A stretch of DNA of 64,000 nt from Nymphaea colorata (Eukaryota; Streptophyta; Magnoliopsida; Nymphaeales; Nymphaeaceae). A program made the translations under genes and the position numbers. The number at the start of each line of letters is the position of its first letter. Position 1 is the first letter of the stretch. The stretch is from contig NC_045146.1 in the NCBI RefSeq assembly GCF_008831285.2, forward strand, positions 372,001 to 436,000, in the 5' to 3' direction. Below, piece by piece: positions 12,705-25,700 of this stretch. The notes beneath the pieces are model-generated. The model was not told where the DNA came from and did no database searches. It saw only the letters and a list, made by a program, of their open reading frames with translations.

Positions 12705-13019
12705 TTAAGGTGGGGGAAACAGTTCAAAATCTCCCTTCTTCCCTCCAGTCTTGGCCACAACCAAATTCCTCCATCTGGGTCTGTTAGAGATCAGTTTGAC
12801 CCTAACTAAATCCTCCATATTCTTCTGCATGTCCTTCTTCATGAAGTCAAGAGTGTCCTCAAGCAGGGCGTTCCCAGGAAACTTTAGTCCTCTATTAAAA
12901 CTTCGTTTCTCCGATATGATCTGTTTGTGCCACGGCTCCAGCAAATGCCAAAGACACCCAACCTTCTTGTGGTATTTCCTAGGCCTTTCTGGTAAAGTAA
13001 TATGTCTTGGTGTAGGCTT
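12705..13019 (-). CDS. Orphan last exon of an unidentified protein
   Basis: Open from a CTTAG acceptor at about 13020-13023 to a TGA at 12705; 104 codons in phase 0. The translation is basic and looks protein-like rather than random: PERPRKYHKKVGCLW near the start, then FNRGLKFPGNALLEDTLDFM, and an ending of KTGGKKGDFELFPPP. I do not recognise the family. No upstream exon was found between it and the end of TPS1 at 13914, so it may be the last exon of a gene whose earlier exons I missed, an alternative 3' exon of TPS1, or a stranded fragment. A start at the internal Met (12944) would give only 79 residues. Confidence 0.4.
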   Translation of the reverse strand, partial: KPTPRHITLPERPRKYHKKVGCLWHLLEPWHKQIISEKRSFNRGLKFPGNALLEDTLDFMKKDMQKNMEDLVRVKLISNRPRWRNLVVAKTGGKKGDFELFPPP

Positions 13020-13913
13020 CTAAGGTCAGAATCAGTAGTACACCATGGTTAATTTCACACCTTGTCCACACAATAATCTTTTAAGAAAGAAGTAAAACCT
13101 TTTTTCTTCTGAAAATCTTATTGAACATAGTTCTATACTACTGCAAAGTTTTTATAGGCAAGTTGAAGTCAGATAACATGCACGGAAGCTTGGAAAATGG
13201 AGAGCGACTAACCGGTCCCTCTGGTCCATCTCAAACAACAAACGTATTGGGTTTCAGAAATGGGAAAGATTGATGACATTACAGAATCCACTTCCCCTAA
13301 ATTTTGGAAATTAATAAGGTCATTCATAAACTCTTAAATGTGAAAGACGTTAATAAAGTCTGATCCCGAAGTGATTGTCCAAGGTTTGCTAAAACACAGT
13401 TATCCTAAATCAAATCTACAAACAAATATCTGCCTGACTTTCAAACTGTTGTCACTCAAAATCTTGGAATTATGACAAAAGCATCGTATCTACAGTAAAA
13501 AGAATATCATACACAATCTTGTACAGATGCAGACACACACTGAGGCACCTCACATGCACATGAAAACAGTCTCACCAATCATTCTTTGAAAAAAAAAATC
13601 ATAAATGCCCTTGTTGCAGAACCATAGGAGGTAGCGAAACCAATTCCCCCTCCCCCCTTCCCCTTCGCAACTCCCAATCAAAGCTCATTTTAAGAGGCAT
13701 AAGACTGAAGATATGGAAAGAAAACCGTTGCACTGTGACTAGAAGAATCAGATGAATCAATAAGGTCAGAAAAACATACAACTAGAACTATCTAGATACC
13801 AGAACTCAGCAGTCACCACCACATATAAACTTAACTGATATTGGATAATCTGGGAAGCTGCCATAAAGGAGAAAGGATAAAGAACTCCAGGAGAGCACAC
13901 TTGGCTACCGTAA
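13020..13913. other. Region downstream of TPS1
   Basis: It holds the TPS1 3' UTR, transcribed leftwards, and perhaps a short spacer. No coding exon is recognised. A 60-codon minus-strand frame at 13599-13781 has no family resemblance. Confidence 0.4.
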
Positions 13914-16900
13914 TCAGCCGTCAGCAATACGGCTTGCCTCTGCCAGTTCTTTCAAAAAAGACACTACTTCCTCCGAAGGGAGAAGGTAACGTGCCGTAGA
14001 GCATTTCCTACTAACTGCACAGGAGAAGTAATTTTCACCCTTGAGATCAAGCACCGATGAGCCTTCATGCCAAGCGGCATTCTCCTGATGGTGCCTGTAG
14101 TTTCCACCATTCTGGCTCGATGTTCTCCTCTCCGAGAATGAGGTTGACCTGCGTGGCCGGCCATGGTTCGACTTTCCACTGTTTTTTAAAGAAGAACATC
14201 TATGCATCATCCGTCTATCTGGAAATGATTTAACAGATTCCAACACCTTCCCTCTTGTTGTTCCCAGTGCATCCCTTGGCAACTCCGGATCAAAAAAGGA
14301 ATAGATGTCTTCATCCTGAAAAATGGCCATTGCTTGCTGATTAGAGAAGACTGAAAGAGATTATGAAGTGCACAACTGTTAAGACACTGTGCCCCTCAAC
14401 TTTGCTAGTGTCCAATGAGAGTTGAATTGTTTCACAAAATAATACAGTACGGGGCTGTAAGTATTGGTCTGTCTTAGCAGTGTTAAAGAACTTGTTCTTA
14501 TGTAAAAAACAAGAAAGAAAATAATTTTGTATTAAACAAAGATGAATACAAGCTGAACCAGTTTACTTAACAAAAGGGAAAAAAAAGGGATAACTTCACG
14601 AAAATAAATTAAACAAAGTTCAATCCAAATACCTTTCCCAGAAAGTGGCCAAGGCAAAGAACATAATCTATTGGTGTTGCCAAACACTTGCTATGAACTA
14701 TTTCTCCCAAGATTCTGTCAATTGCAGCACCCTGAATGGATAGAAAATTCTTCAGAAGAATGATAAATTGATTGCAATGACATGTTAGGCAATGCCAGTC
14801 ACCTGCATATTTCAACTACCCAAAAACAATGGCAACAACAATTATGCAGCTATAAATAGGATTATGCAACAAAAGACAGCTACGAGTCAAGAAACTGGTA
14901 TAGTTACAAATAAAGACTATTGAGGGTTTGAGTCCCTCTCTTTCCATTTTGCTTATCTGATCCAATTGCATAGTATATCTTCTATCCGTAAGGTTTTGCA
15001 ACTCTTGTGATAGCAATATTGAGTCCTCGGTGAAGCTAATTCCAGAAGTGAACATTATAATCATGTTGTGTATTCAATTGAAAAGGACATAAGGATGTAG
15101 AAACTGAAGCACTCAACCTCAAAGTGATAGAAGGGAATATCTGCATGGAACATCTCTTAAAGGTTCCAACATTTTCCTGAGCTGTTCTAGAATCAAGACA
15201 GTATGTCAAGGAAAGAACTGGTATCAGACGTGAATTATACATAGATTACAAAATATGCCTGCTCAATTTTTCACTTCTTATCTTGGAAATCTTAAGGACT
15301 AATATCAAAAACATAATTGAAGGAACATTAGTTTCAATTTCCTGATTCTGAAAGACAAGCAAATGTATGACCACTGAGGAAATAAAGAACAAACTGAGGC
15401 AACCACCCATGTATCCACAATAGAATTAACCTTATCATTTTGATCCAAATTGTGGGATCCATAAAAAAGTTGATCAATAAGAAACCAATATGAACCACGT
15501 TACACAGCTGAAGAATACTACATACCTTTGTAACTCCGACAGGCCTGACCTCAACAGACCGGCTACCTTGTACGACATCCACTGCAGCATTTGAGATAGG
15601 CCCAGTCCATAAATGCTGCAGCATATCCCTTGCTTGAAGCCTCCCAAATTCAACATCTATACCCAAAGAAAGTTAAGACGCCATCCCCAATAACGTACAT
15701 GGAAAATGCCAACAGAAGAGATATTTTTAAGCCTACCGGCAAACTTGAAGTTCCATACTAGAGAAGTTTCTCGAACCTCAACATAAGAGCGAGGCGTTCT
15801 TTCTGTGAAATAATCAAAAACATCCTGCACATCGAACAAAATCAAAATGATGGTATCAGAAAGCAAGAACCTTAAGAAAGAGATTCCATAAATTGGAGAA
15901 TTCTGGAAATGATCTTTAATGCACCTGTACACTCTCAACCCAGTCCATGTTTAGGTGCTCAGGCATCGTAGTCATCCATTCTCCTTTTGTAAGGCGCAAA
16001 AACATACCATTTTCAGCAGCCAGCCACAGGTTATAGTCCCCAAAATTCTGTATAGGCAACTATCAGTAGTTAAACAAGCAACTACTCAGATTAATGTAGA
16101 CGGGCGAAGAATTTGTCAGAACACCTCATCTAACATATTCCTATCACTTCCACTGAGTACAACAATTGTTGTTTTTGGATCAGCGCAGAGAATTGTAAGA
16201 GGTTCTTTCAAATCTGGGTGCAAAGAAGTTTCCATCTCCTTAATTTGATCAGCACCCCTTCTTCCTGGAGCATCCACTGGTGCTGTCAATGTTGCATTGA
16301 ATCCCTGGAGTACCAAGGAATTTTACTTTGATTCCATACCACAAATGTGCATAAAAAAAGAAAAAGAAAAGCACCCACAGTAAAGGTAAAGCTAGTTACC
16401 AGTATTAATAACCGATTTCTCGCCTGCAAATAGCGGTCTACAGCAGTTTTAACTGGAAGAGAAGGTGGCACTTGCCTTGTTCTCAGCTGAGCTTCAACTA
16501 TGGTATCATTAAGTTCACTGAAAATGATATCAGGTAATGCTAATCATAGAGAAATAAATGTCACATTCAAAGAAGAAAGAGAAAATTAAACTTTTGACAC
16601 TACAAACAAGAACCAAAAACAGATCAACAAACAACATGACACTCATCCTGGATAGTTTTAAATTTATAACAACGTGAAAAGTCAAAAAGAAGGCAGAAAA
16701 ACTAAAAGAAGAAAAAAATCAAACACAAAGAACTCAACAAAGTTATGGTACCAATAATGAAGAAGTTAAATCGGGAAAAGCTTCATCAAGAAAATCCATG
16801 ATACACAACATTGTTCTGTAAATTGATGCAATGTCTAATACCTTCTCTATTCCTGAATCATTCAGTATTCTAGTTTCTGCATTATATTGATCTGTGTTAT

Positions 16901-19900
16901 CCATAATTTACATTGTTGGGCTTTTTAATAAAATTATATTACACCACATAAAATTTTAAAAAGGTGTAAAAAATGAGATGACAACTTCCATTAGATTATG
17001 GAATGATCCAGAGGAAATAAATATAGCATCCTCAAGATCTGCCACAATGTTATAGACCAATTACTTAACACCCTATGTGTTCGAAAGGGATTATCGCTTG
17101 AGAAAGCCTCAATGACTTGAGAAATCTTCAAAGATCACATACTTCTACATCATATTATGTTTATCTGGTTTGCAACCTTTTTGGGTGCGAATGGAAGCCG
17201 TTCAGAGGCAGGTTGGAACCTCCCATACCAAACACGCAGATCAGCTTTGACAAAGAAAAAAATCTTATGCTTGGAACTTGGGTCCAACATGTGAGGATGT
17301 GTGTTCCTTAAAAGGGGTGGATTGTTACAACCCATATGTGTCAAATGACTTGAGAGTACTCATACATTAAAGATTTTGAGAAACCTTCAGGAATTATACT
17401 TGCATGACATACTATCAGTTCTCCTGGTTTGTAGTATTTTTGGGTGTGAAACATAACTGACTATGGGGCAGGTTGGGATCAATCTTGGGCCTGTTCATTG
17501 CAAATGAGGCCATTATGTATTCACGACATAACAGACAAAAAAATTCTATACACTTAGCATGACAGAGGAAAGACAAATAATAAGGCAGTCCACATATCAT
17601 AAAGCTGTACCTCACAAAAGTTTCAGCCCAGACCTGGGCAGTGTGTGTGGTTACATGTTCAAAGTTATGCCTGTGCCTTTTTTCTCTCTCATCCTCTGCC
17701 ATATCTAAAGCACATCCAATCGAAGAAGCAACTTCAGTTATATTCCATGGGTTAACAAGTAAAGCACCAGCACCAAGAGATTGTGCAGCTCCTGCAAACT
17801 AGAGACCAAGGTGATCTTTGAGCAGGTAAGAACAGTAAGATAATGGAAACACGTAAATGTTGCACACCATGAATGAGACTAGGCCTGTTCAACGAGTTGA
17901 GACAACTTGGGTTCGACTCAAACCCACTTGGCTAAGCTCAATTCGAGTTTGGCTAATTTAATAAATGAGTCGAGTTCAAGACTTCAAGTTAAGAACTGAA
18001 CTAGCTTAAATAAACAAGTTGAGCTTGAACTAGGCAGGCTTGGGTTGCCTAAACTCGTTTAAGCTTGTGGTAAGACTAGAGTATATGTAAAAGACGTTTT
18101 ACATTATTATCACAGAAAAAAAAAAAGCTTTTTCAACGGGCTTCCTTGTGGCTAGCAAGAGGTGGATTCGAAGTTCAAGTCCCCTTGTCTCGTCTCATGA
18201 AACATATTTTTTTAATAAATGGCTCAGTAAGCTCAAGCCAAGTCGACTCAAGCTTAATCGAGCCGAGTTCGAACTTTCTTCAACTGGAGCCGAGCTCGAG
18301 CTGGTCAACTCGAGCTTGACTTGAGCCAAGCTAGCTTTGACCCAGCTGGGCTTGAACTCGGCTCGTGAACATCCCTAGGGAAACACGAACTAGCTTCGAT
18401 AGATTATACATGGTACAAATGAAAAAAATTAGGAAGCAAAGGCAACCAAGTTCAGATGTACAAATTGCATCCAACTAAATGCACATAACAAGTCAATTCA
18501 CACATAAAAAAGACATGCATCTATTTACCGAGTCAAATAAATCAAAACTTCAGATCAACCTCGAAGCAAGCATTAAAAAGCTTACTTCACTAAGAATGAG
18601 AACTCCTTTTTTTGAATCTTGGCATGCAACAAATTCATAGCTGACAAGATTCATCCCATCACGCAGGGAGGTAACTAACGCCACATCTGCCAGGTAATGT
18701 ATCATTGTATCAGTAAGAGGAATGAAAGTGGCATTAAGCATTTGAAGAATGAAGAGGCACAAAAAATAGCACAGGTGATTGATTAAATATTGAGAATATT
18801 TCTATGTGTTCAAGTGCCAATATGTCCAAAACCTATATCTACAGGTACACTACAAAATGTTGAAAAAACAAAGATGATAAAAAAATCAGTTTCTACACTA
18901 GCATATACACCTGGCAGCCCTCCCATCATTTCCATGAGATGCATAATTTGAACAGTGAAAGAACATTAAAAGAAAAACTATGAAAAGGAAAACGAAGATA
19001 AGCTGAGTACCAGTGATTGCATATAGTGCACATAAAGCATAAAAATCAAGCGAGCGGTCCTACATATAGAAATGGAAACTTATTTAGGTAAAGCAACAAC
19101 AGAAAAGTAATAACACTTAGTAAATGTTAATTGAGCAAAAAATAATATGTATCAACTTATTACAACCTCTAGGTAGCTATAAGTAATTGTAATTTACATA
19201 TTCAGAAACATAAATGGTTCAAAATGAATAAGAGATACATGCACCTCGTAGATCTTTTATTTTAAACAGAGATCATGTTTATGTTCTGCACATGGTTTCT
19301 TCAAAATCATGCCATTTCAAGAAGTCAAGGGTCATACACAACAGGAAGATCATAGCTGCTAACTGAAAAAGTAACAAAGAGTCTAAAACCAGTAAACTTT
19401 TAACTATACCATCTGCAAGAAATCAATTAGACACAGGTGAACATTTTAGGTTAAAAAAAAAAACAAGTTGTGAAGAGATAAATATTAACGTAATATTCAC
19501 AAAAAGATGCTAGAGATTATGGTACAAGTTTAGCTATTACTAGAATAATTATGCACTCATGTAGTATCTGAATGATTCTTACAAAGTCTATAGCCATTTT
19601 CAATTAGAAAAGTTAAGATGTTGAACTGCACTCCTTAATAGGGAGTTGAAACTAGCACATGAATCCTCACAATTTAAGGTTGTTTCTAGTCTGCCTTTTT
19701 GTTGCTCAACTGCCCATGCAATAATTTGAAAATACTGATGCAAGCTCCTCATACATGCTGCTGCAATGTGAGAGATGATTTTAAATTTACTTTTTCACAA
19801 AGGACCATTGTAGAAACACATTTGAGAATATAAAGAAGCAAAGTTAAATAAAATTTAAGATGACAAACCTTGGTCTCTTCCACATGCCTATAGAAAAACG

Positions 19901-22751
19901 ATAAAAACTTCTTTCCTATTTTGATGTTATTTTTAGTGATAAAAGAAAGCTGCCACTGATTTCTACAACCATTGTATCTTGAAACGAACATGGGAACCAC
20001 AATGAAGTTCTATTAAGGGGCCTTCCTTTTGACTGGTGCAAAGTTCACATCTTTGACTAGCAGTCGCCACAAGATTATTCGTCACTGTAGACCTTCATGA
20101 AGTGAGATATGTCAAGCATGACATTACTGAAGGCCTCCATACCTCTTTCACATTCATGAAACATAGATATAGACGAGGGAGAAGCCATATGGGATACACA
20201 TTTAATCACAAGTCTTTGCATGTTGTTCCTTGACTAGTTTCTCACTCATGATTATCTAAGATGCAAGGAGTGTCATGATCAACCATTGAGCTCAAATATA
20301 TATTAATGAGTATTGACTACTGTAATATTTTTAACAGATTTACAATCTCTAAAAACTTCACGCTCTCAATCTTCTGTATATCCTATGATATGATTAATTG
20401 GAGATAAACAATTACATATGATTTTCCTTTCCTTTCTTTGCTCGCAGCCAACAAGATTTGCTGCATACCTGCCAGAATTCAAGCATACATTATAAAGAAG
20501 AGAAAAAAGGACATACCAGATGATGGATGGGTACTGCTGTCAGTGTACCAAATCGGCCATTGATGCGGCCAACAATCTCATGAACCTGACTCGTAAGCTT
20601 TTGATCTGTAAGGGAAGAGATCCAGAATTGAATTACAATTACTATGCTGATACATCCATATAGTCTTTGCTGCTAACATGTGGTTACAAAATGGTTTAAG
20701 AAAAAAAATGGTAGAAGAATGCCAAGAAGACAATGAGATGAATAGCCACAAACATGATATCAGATGCAAAGGAAAATAAAACGACATTAACAAACAAAGT
20801 GTTTTGATATAATTGGAAACAAAGGCCAATGATCATAACATATTGCACTTATACAATTTTTTTATGATTTGAACATCCATATGAATAGTAGTAAATCTTT
20901 GTAACTGTTAAGATTCAAGTGCTTTATGCCCCATAACTATACTAATAGTCTTAAATGGACTCCTATATGACCTCAAAGGCAAAGGCCTGTAAAGTTTCAC
21001 TTGAGAAAGTTTTTCAATATTGAACTTTCAGCTACACCATAATTATGAAGTGCATTTCACTTTTATTATCAAGTTAAGTCATTTTAAAGGATTTCCCAAG
21101 TTCAAATAAAAATCAATGTAACATTGTGGTCTGAGAGAAAAATACCAATCACAATTCACAATAACCCAGTTTTACAAAGGAACACAATGTTGTCAGTTAG
21201 AAGACAAAAAACCACAGACCATTACTTCTCTTATAGCTACCATTCACTGCATGTTCTTTAAATGCCTTCAATTGATTGACATCTAAATTACCAAATTATC
21301 CGTTCAAACCTATAATTAAGTGTCTCATGCCTGATGCGACTTAATAAGAAATCTGCATGCCATGAGTATGATAGAGAGAATGCCTGTAAATCAGTTGGAG
21401 AGGACATTAGATTTCATTCCTAGATATAGTTTCAGTCATCCTTCCTGGATCAGACATCTTGATAAAGAAAAATTTTGACTCTAAGTATTCATGTAAATGA
21501 CATTATTGTGTAGGTGATGATGCAGGATGATCTAACTCGTGGGTTAGACATTTTTAATCGAAGAATTACTTGGTCTCCAAGACCACCAACAAATAGACAT
21601 GAACTAGTCAAGAAGGAGCACGGTTTTCACTAATTATGATGAATACTTTTTGAAAAGACCTAATGTTAAACTAGGGATTGTAGAATGAATAATGGAAGCC
21701 AAACATAAAGCTGAAATTAAAAGCATTATAAAGGCACTGTTCAAAGTCATAAGTAAGGACAAAAGTGAATCTAAAGTAAAAACTAGTAAAAGGCACCATT
21801 CTTAGAAAAAGCAAAGGAAAGAAAAGATGCCAAAGGTGGATTGAAGCAGAGTGAAGAACAAAAGCAGGAAAAGGGCCTTGATTTCCTTTGAAAGGTAGGC
21901 AAAAATCCAAAGAAATATAGAACGGAGTCCCATGCTAGTCCAATTCAAGTAGATCAGATTAAATCTCACACACCATTTAATGATGCAGTGAAGGTACCAC
22001 AGTGGCTTCTATTAGAAGTTTCGCCCAATGAATAACTCATAATTAGTCTTACAGAAGGAGCATAAAGAAAAATGACCATAAGAACAGAAACAACCAAACT
22101 GGAATGAGCTGTCTAATACTTCTGCAGAAAAATAAGCATTCTCTCGTCATGAACATGGGCTTGTGCCTTGATGATGGCTCACACTTGCACAAAAAAGAAG
22201 GTTGAGATTATCAATACTATCAGATCCGACAGAGTAAGAGACCACTCTAGAGACGGCCCGCCCCTTTTGTTTTCATTAAGCTTATGAAAATTGATAGTTC
22301 AGCATCATGGATATGATCAACAAAACTGAATAAGTATTTCTACTTCTCCCTTCAATTTATTGACAAAATAAGATACATAAATTAATCAAAGCTCAAACAA
22401 AATTCATACACTCAGGGACATCAGTTCTGGTAGGAACAGCTATTTGCAGCAGAACGACTTTATCACGCCACCTGGCATTTTCTTCCAGAAACTTTTCAAA
22501 TGCCAAAATCTTCTGAGGAATTCCTTTGATCATGTCAAGACGATCAACACCTAACATAACCTGTCCAACAGACGCATGCAGTTATGTCTAAACTGAAAAT
22601 ATCACTGACAACAGTCATGTACACTAACCCACGGTAATCTCACAATAATGGGCATTAAGGCCGAAACACAAAGATAATAGAGAATGAAAACAATATTATT
22701 GAAATTCAAAGATGCTGTAAAAACAGCACATTCACAATAAGGAATGAGAAT

Positions 22752-22785
<34 letters not shown>

Positions 22786-25700
22786 CCAAAAGAATAGGAA
22801 ATTAAAGAAGAGAGGAGTGATAAAGGAACTTGCTGTTGGTCTAGCTCCAACGGCTCTTAAGTGAGCCTTAAGAGCCGTTGGAGAAAGCCAACATTTAGCT
22901 CCAACTCAATTAAATAACAGATAAAAATAAAATAATGCAGAAAAATAAGTCTGAGAATTACATATATTCTTATATAGAAGTATATACATATATATGTATC
23001 TATAGTCTTATGTGTGAAACACATAAAAATATAGATAAAGCATATATATAAATATAGAATATATACACAAATAATTTGACATTTTTCTAACATAAACTTA
23101 TTACGCGAAAAAGAAAAGGACCTAGCTCAATATCAGTAAATATGTTACTGAGAAAAAATGAGCAATAATTCCATATTTGCACACTTATACAGTTAAGTAG
23201 GTGCTCCATGCACAATGACAAGAAAAAACTACAAAGTTTTGCAGGAGACACAAGCATAAAATAAGAAGGCAGGAGATTACAGTTGAAAAAAGAACAAAGG
23301 ATACCTGAATAGTTGAAGAGAATACCATGAACCGAGAGAATAACTAGGTTTTTTTTTTTAGATTCTGATGTATGTCAAAATCTATGAACTGAGGATACAA
23401 TTTCAACTTGTTATAGCCATTTCAGGAGAAATGCCTAGCTAGTATTCACTAGCTTGTAGGAAAAGGTGACACCTGGGGCCAGAGCCACATATGGACCAGG
23501 TTGGATGGGCACCCTGACTTGCCAAAATATTTAACATAAACATATATAGGATGGCCTTTTGTGCAACACCCCCCCACCCCCAAACCTTCTTCACGACTAG
23601 AAATTTGTGCCTCCCCTGAGCTAAATCTTAGCCCGGCCACTAGTGACACCACCACAAAATTTGGAAACTGGCAAGACCAATCAACTGAAGCTAGTTGATT
23701 ATGTTTCAGTTTCACCCAAAAAAAAAAAAGAAAAATCTGAAGCATGCTCTTTTGTTTTAGAATCTATTTTAATTTCTCTAATAAGATTTGTCCAACAGTT
23801 TGCATATTGGTTTATTTTTAAATTTCTCATAAGCGAAGCAACTGGACACAGGAAGTAAATTTTCAGTCAAAGTCTGTGCTGAGGAAATATAACAGTCAAC
23901 CATATATATTGGGAGCACTGCATAGTTTATGAAAATACAAGATAGCTAGTGCACTATGATCCTGATTCTAGGAGATGAGAATTCACCTTTCTTCCAGCAA
24001 ACCTTTCTTTCAGCTCTTTGATATGCTCTTGGACCTGCGGGAGCTCTAGTGCTCGAATGAATCTTTCTGAGTCTATCCCAATAGGAAACTGGAATTACCA
24101 GAATTTGAACAGGCATAGAAAATAAATATATCTACAAACTCGTATTCGATGATATTATAACAAAAGAGCAATATAATGCTAAAATTCAAAATGCTGTATG
24201 CAATTCAATGTCTAAAATGTGCTTGTCCAACTCAGAGATCAGCAATACCGCAGCAACTCGGGTTAGTCTTCCCTGATCCTCTACACCTTCTGGCATGCCT
24301 TCAAGCCCAAGGATACGGGTGCATGCACTGACGAAATGTCTTGCATAGTCATATGTGTGGAAACTGAAATTTATTAGAACAAAGAAAGAAAAATAAGTCA
24401 CAAAAATGTAGTAAGAAAAATAGTTTTTATCAGTTTATTCTTGACAGTCAAATTCTCTAGGCATGTCTGAATGGTTGGACAAAACGTGTCATAAAAGTTT
24501 GTTCCACTTTCTCATGCCGTGTAACTGATCCCCATCAAAAGCTGAGAAAAGAGTTGTGAGAGCTCAATGTCTAAAAACTCAAAATCCCATTAATTGGTCA
24601 GACCGATAGGGGTACAACTGGAGACAGCAGGGGAGCAGATCGTATATACATGACAGGCTGCATTATGATGCATTACCAAATGCTTTCAAACATGCCCAGG
24701 TGTTAACAATAGATGTAGATTTCACTCATGCATCTCATATTACAATCTATGACAGTGAAGATGCTGCCAAGATGTAAAAATGTGAGAAGAAAAAACAGGT
24801 TATTATTGCAAGAAGCATGTATACTTGTAAAATGCTACCATCAAAGAAATACTGCTGGCCTCCAGTATCGTACTGTAAACTCAAAATCCATATATGCTTC
24901 AGATGGGGAATTTTTCTTTCCTTCATATCAAATGAAAGGTGGAATGTGTTAGACTAGATGGAATACAAAACCTAAAGAGGAGCTATCTTTTGGAGATATC
25001 AAACTTCACTTCAAAGTTCAAACATAAGAGGGTGTTTGAATGTGGAACAGAACATCACATCACAGGGCATGGTTTTCTGTTCTGCACATTCCACCACTTC
25101 ATTCTCCAGTGCAAAAGGGAGGCAATCTTCATGTCCTTTGTTTGCATCTCTCTGCAGGGCCCACCAGGAGCTCCTGCAGTGAGTTCTGCACAGCGGTGAA
25201 TGATGATCAAACACATCCTCTACTAGTTATTAGATGGATCTCATACAGACAAACACCAAACCCAAAGATATATCAAGGGATACTGCTACCATCAGCGTTA
25301 TCACTCACCCCACTAAATCAGCAGCAAGAACAGCTCTTAGTAGTTCTGACCGGGAAGGCAACGTCCTGTGGATCTCAGATGAAGGAAAAGGGGTATGAAG
25401 GAACCAACCAACTTTCATGTTGCTGTTATACTCCTTCAGGAACTTAGGAAGAAACATCAGATGATAATCATGGCACCACACGACATCACCATCTTGGTAA
25501 TGTTCATTGACCACAGCAGCAAACATTTTATTGGCTTTCTTGTATGCATCAAACTGGGACTGGAAACTGCGGGTTGTAGCAAGCTGGTCCTCTTGAGGAA
25601 GCCCCAGGTAATGAAAAAGAGGCCACAGAATATTGTTGCAGTAGCCATTGTAATACTGGTGAACTGTTTCCTCGTCAAGAAATACAGGTATGCATCTCTG

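Noticed and set aside
18130-18190. tRNA-like stretch (GTGGCTAGCAAGAGG followed by GGATTCGAAGTTC)
   Set aside because: It faintly recalls A and B boxes, but no cloverleaf or acceptor stem can be drawn, and it lies inside the foldback element.
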